Part shown: positions 6,958-9,626 of the stretch, in pieces
How the letters are laid out: each line of letters begins with the position of its first letter
How positions within the stretch are numbered: position 1 is the first letter of the stretch
Assembly: GCA_018054005.1 (NCBI GenBank)
Contig: JAGPKI010000052.1
Coordinates: forward strand, 1 to 9,626
Reading direction: 5' to 3'
Source of the DNA: Caldisericia bacterium
Lineage (GTDB): Bacteria; Caldisericota; Caldisericia; UBA6126; JAGPKI01
DNA length: 9,626 nucleotides
The notes under the pieces: generated by a model
Databases searched by the model: none
What the model was told of the DNA's origin: nothing
The model's input: the letters and a program-made list of their open reading frames with translations, nothing else
Made by a program: the position numbers and the translations under genes

Positions 6958-7572
6958 ATGATTTGGGTAATTTTAGCTTTTGTAATATTAGAAGGTGCTG
7001 TTATAGCTTGGATTATTATTAAATTTCGAAAAAAATTGGAGGATCTTGAAACTGCCAATGAACATCATAGACATAGTAGATATGATGCAAAAATCCAAGA
7101 ACTTAATATCAATCTCAATTCAATTAGAGGTAAATTGGAAAAAATGGAGGAACTTGAAAAACGAGTTAAGCAACTGGAAAGTAGATTGGCTCAATTAGAC
7201 CATATTAAAAAACCTGAACCAGAGAATATGATTAATCCGCCAATTGAAATTCTCCCTCCCAAAGTAAAAGAAAAACAAATTAAAGATAATAGAATCTGGG
7301 TTTGGAGATCTGAAGAAGGATTAAAAAAACTTGAACCAGTTAGCAATCCCAAAGGTCTTTATCTAATTAAAGATGGGACAAAATATCTTTTACATCTGGA
7401 TAATCTTCATAAGGAAAATATCAATGATATAATGAGGTTATATAGGGAAATTATTGATTTCCCTGCTAATATTCAGATAAATGACCAAATAGTAATGAAG
7501 AAAAATCCTATATATGAAAAACAGGGAAATTACTATATATTCCGAGAAAAAGGTGAAATATCAATAAAATAA
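6958..7572 (+). CDS. Single-pass membrane protein with coiled coil and C-terminal globular domain
   Basis: A 204-residue protein of unrecognised family. Residues 2-22 form one membrane span (IWVILAFVILEGAVIAWIII), followed directly by basic residues (KFRKK), so the bulk should be cytoplasmic. Residues about 24-82 are a heptad-rich coiled coil, clearest in MEELEKRVKQLESRLAQLD (63-81). A proline-rich linker spans 84-103 (PEPENMINPPIEILPP). Residues 110-204 look like a compact alpha/beta domain, including LYLIKDGTKYLLHL (134-147). The gene follows the Hsp70-like gene after a 19-base gap with only a weak AGGA (6943-6946, 11-base spacer), so coupling is looser than elsewhere. It may be a membrane tether for the Hsp70-like or tubulin-like protein. 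A coiled coil plus a small beta-rich domain is also reminiscent of GrpE, but no sequence match is claimed. Confidence 0.75.
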   Translation: MIWVILAFVILEGAVIAWIIIKFRKKLEDLETANEHHRHSRYDAKIQELNINLNSIRGKLEKMEELEKRVKQLESRLAQLDHIKKPEPENMINPPIEILPPKVKEKQIKDNRIWVWRSEEGLKKLEPVSNPKGLYLIKDGTKYLLHLDNLHKENINDIMRLYREIIDFPANIQINDQIVMKKNPIYEKQGNYYIFREKGEISIK

Positions 7573-7586
7573 GGAGAAATTAATAT

Positions 7587-9122
7587 ATGGAGATTATAGT
7601 TTTATTGTGTATTATAGGTTATATAATTTATGAAACAATGATTTTTGTTAAAGGTAAGAATATAATATATAATAATCTTTATGCGGAAAATAAAAATATT
7701 ATAAAAATAAAAGAAATGCTTCAACAAAGGGATGAGAATTTATTTGCTAATATAAGTGAGAAAGAAAGGAAATATCCTGCTTTAGATTATCTTGCTACCT
7801 GTGCCAAAACAGGACAACAGATAAATGAAAACAATTTTAAGGAATTGCTAATCTCTAAAACGAACACAACATTTTCCGATCTTAATACAAGAATGAACCA
7901 GTTACCCATAATTGGTTTGAGAGGAACTTTTTTGGGTATAATCATTGGAGTATTAAATATCTGGTTCAATATTATATCTATTGATACTTATAATGAAGAA
8001 TATTATACTTTAGCACGATATATTATTCCCCTCCTTTTTTCAGCTGGTCTTGCCTTTACCAGCAGTTTGTGGGCATTACGATGTTCTTCCAAATTAAAAA
8101 GTATTTCTCAAAAAGAAAGGAACAAATCGGATGAAGTAATTGATAGCGCTATGAAAGCTCTGGTAGTAGATTATATTCCTTATATATCACCTAAATCCAC
8201 AGAAGACCGTTTTGCTAAAACAGTAATGAGACTAAATAATACCATAAATAAATTTGTTAACAGTTTAGATGAGAAACTAAATGGATTTATCAGCAATTTT
8301 CAGCCCCTTATTGAAAATCAGAAGCAGACAAATGAAGAAACTCTTAAATCTATGGAAGATATTGCTACTCGGTTAAATCAAGATTATGAAACAATTAAAC
8401 TGATATCAAATCAACAAGCACAACAAATAAATTCTTTTTCCAATATCACAGAAAAGTTAAACGATGCAAGTTCTTCTATGGAACAAAGTATTAAACTTGC
8501 AACTGAGAACTTAAATGAATTCGTTAAATTGGGTTCTGAGATGAAGACTAATATCGGTGAAATGAATGAACCCTTGAATAGTATCATAAAAAAGCAAGAG
8601 GAAATTACCAGGGTAAATGAAGGGATTATTAATGAGATGAAAAAACTCCTGGAAAACAATAATATTATTCCATCCTATACCAAGTCAGTCCAGGATTATC
8701 TAACTGCCTTGAATAATAAGCTTGATACTTTTAGTTCTGTAGGTGATAAAGTGCATAATGTTACCCGGGAATTTGATAATTTTAAAGAGAATTTAGATAA
8801 ACTTTTAAATGAGTTTATCAGTAGCTCTCAGAGATTTAGTGAAACTATGACAACGAGTTTTAAAGATTATGATCGGGAATTAAGAACTCTTTTTGGTCAA
8901 ACAATCCCTAACAAAGAAAAGATAGATTTTTATTATTATGACCCTGAATCTATATCACAACTTAATGCTATTGCAGAGAAGAATAATGCTATGATTGATT
9001 CTATAATAAAGTATTCTCGTTCTCTGGAAGAAAATCTTAATCGGTTTAATCAAGAAATTGATTCCCTAAGAGTTTTTGGCTTCATTAGAAAGAAGAAAAA
9101 CAACAGGAAACATAAAAGATGA
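7587..9122 (+). CDS. MotA/TolQ/ExbB-family motor subunit with long coiled-coil tail (ZorA-like)
   Basis: A 511-residue inner-membrane protein that should form the ion-channel ring of a stator-type motor with the product of the next gene. Membrane spans are about 2-21, 106-130 and 143-165, matching the three-span TolQ/ExbB/ZorA layout with a cytoplasmic loop between spans 1 and 2. The family signature is LPIIGLRGTFLGIIIG (106-121, compare P-x-x-G-L-x-G-T-x-x-G), and the last span carries FSAGLAFTSSLWAL (151-164). The remaining ~340 residues are soluble and mostly predicted coiled coil (about 205-430 and 455-495), with a break at LFGQTIPN (435-442) and a basic end (RKKKNNRKHKR). TolQ and ExbB lack such a tail, whereas ZorA of the Zorya phage-defence system has one, so ZorA is the nearest analogue I know. 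AAGGAG (7571-7576) supports the start, and its stop overlaps the next start. Confidence 0.85.
   Translation: MEIIVLLCIIGYIIYETMIFVKGKNIIYNNLYAENKNIIKIKEMLQQRDENLFANISEKERKYPALDYLATCAKTGQQINENNFKELLISKTNTTFSDLNTRMNQLPIIGLRGTFLGIIIGVLNIWFNIISIDTYNEEYYTLARYIIPLLFSAGLAFTSSLWALRCSSKLKSISQKERNKSDEVIDSAMKALVVDYIPYISPKSTEDRFAKTVMRLNNTINKFVNSLDEKLNGFISNFQPLIENQKQTNEETLKSMEDIATRLNQDYETIKLISNQQAQQINSFSNITEKLNDASSSMEQSIKLATENLNEFVKLGSEMKTNIGEMNEPLNSIIKKQEEITRVNEGIINEMKKLLENNNIIPSYTKSVQDYLTALNNKLDTFSSVGDKVHNVTREFDNFKENLDKLLNEFISSSQRFSETMTTSFKDYDRELRTLFGQTIPNKEKIDFYYYDPESISQLNAIAEKNNAMIDSIIKYSRSLEENLNRFNQEIDSLRVFGFIRKKKNNRKHKR
9105..9122 (+). promoter_or_regulatory. ATGA start/stop overlap coupling the motor pair
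   Basis: The ZorA-like gene ends with TGA at 9120-9122, while the partner begins with ATG at 9119-9121. AGGA (9105-9108) lies ten bases upstream within the end of the first gene. Overlap of this kind usually couples translation and helps set subunit ratios, which fits two proteins that form one complex. Confidence 0.7.
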
Positions 9123-9626
9123 AATCAGATAATCGGGATGAGCTAAATTATTGGCCCAGTTTTGCTGACATTTTTTCTTCTTTATTCTTTATTTTCTTCA
9201 TTTTATTTTCTATCTTCTATTTTAATTATAGCAAAAGAGTAGAGGCAGATCAAAAAGATATTGATGATTTCAAATCAATGTTTAAATCTCTTGATTTGGA
9301 ATTAAATCAAGAAAATAATGAAATAATTATACCGGCTGATATTCTTTTTGAGTTTGATAAAAGCGAACTAATAAGAGCTAATCTTGATAAAATTTGGCGA
9401 TTCAGAGAAGAGCTTAAAAATTATATGCAGGTAGGAGATAGAAAAAAAAGATATTGCATAATTATAGAAGGACATACAGATACCGTTGGAGATAAAAATT
9501 ATAATTATAAATTATCTTTAGATCGTTCACTGAGTTTGATTAAGGAATTTAAAGAAGATGACTTTTTTAGAGATCCAGATATAGATTTGATTCCAGCTGC
9601 TTTTGGAGAATCAAAATTGGCAGTGC
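9119..9626 (+). CDS. MotB/OmpA-type peptidoglycan-binding motor partner (ZorB-like), cut by window end
   Basis: The first 169 codons of a gene running off the right edge. It starts at ATG 9119-9121, overlapping the TGA of the preceding gene (ATGA), with AGGA at 9105-9108. The short cytoplasmic N-terminus is followed by one membrane span, about 14-36 (SFADIFSSLFFIFFILFSIF). Asp17 sits at its start, where MotB, ExbD and ZorB carry the ion-binding aspartate. After a periplasmic linker comes an OmpA-family domain: ILFEFDKSELIRANLDKI (75-92), EGHTDTVGD (117-125) and LSLDRSLSLI (132-141). Asp121 and Arg136 are 15 residues apart, as in OmpA proteins that bind diaminopimelate of peptidoglycan, so wall binding should be intact. 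The end (PAAFGESKLAV) is the usual 'G...P...' region, and only a short C-terminal part should be missing. Together with the ZorA-like gene it forms a complete motor pair. Confidence 0.88.
   Translation, partial: MKSDNRDELNYWPSFADIFSSLFFIFFILFSIFYFNYSKRVEADQKDIDDFKSMFKSLDLELNQENNEIIIPADILFEFDKSELIRANLDKIWRFREELKNYMQVGDRKKRYCIIIEGHTDTVGDKNYNYKLSLDRSLSLIKEFKEDDFFRDPDIDLIPAAFGESKLAV

Noticed and set aside
7587..9626. True flagellar MotA/MotB or TolQ/TolR
   Set aside because: The A subunit has three spans and a ~340-residue coiled-coil tail, unlike four-span MotA or tail-less TolQ, and no flagellar, chemotaxis or tol genes are nearby.

Overview
The window is a visibly AT-rich stretch of bacterial DNA holding one tight, co-directional (+ strand) cluster of seven genes, the last cut by the right edge. 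A lipoprotein signal and an OmpA-type peptidoglycan-binding domain point to a diderm (Gram-negative-type) bacterium. The low G+C, together with GC-rich 'GACGGGCTGGAGCC' inverted repeats and 'TCTGTGTAAT' fragments in the upstream spacer, resembles uncultured low-GC anaerobes such as Cloacimonadota. That placement is a weak inference, not something the sequence proves.

Layout: positions 1-546 carry no convincing gene. They hold three nested or adjacent inverted repeats, a direct repeat, a good TTGACA promoter candidate (389-417) and a leader with a possible 23-codon ORF. The operon follows: a von Willebrand A (VWA) lipoprotein (547-1788); a small multi-pass membrane protein (1789-2184); a tubulin/FtsZ-superfamily protein (2193-3656, GTG start); a 1092-residue protein with an Hsp70/actin-type ATPase domain in its second half (3660-6938); a membrane-anchored coiled-coil protein (6958-7572); a MotA/TolQ/ExbB-family protein with a long cytoplasmic coiled-coil tail, like ZorA of Zorya (7587-9122); and a MotB/OmpA-type partner like ZorB (9119 to the window end). 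Gene junctions range from a 4-base overlap to a 19-base gap, so the genes are almost certainly co-transcribed.

Reading as a system: the last two genes look like an ion-driven, peptidoglycan-anchored 5:2-type motor (stator family). The motor's cytoplasmic tail could meet two cytosolic nucleotide-dependent proteins, one tubulin-like (GTP) and one actin/Hsp70-like (ATP). A VWA lipoprotein outside the cytoplasmic membrane and two small membrane proteins would complete an envelope-spanning machine. Makarova and Koonin (2010) described a tubulin-superfamily family linked by gene context to a VWA protein, a GTPase and OmpA-family proteins, and predicted a membrane-remodelling system. This locus fits that idea but adds a ZorA-like motor subunit and a giant Hsp70-like protein. 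Whether it serves phage defence (Zorya-like), envelope remodelling or something else cannot be told from sequence alone.
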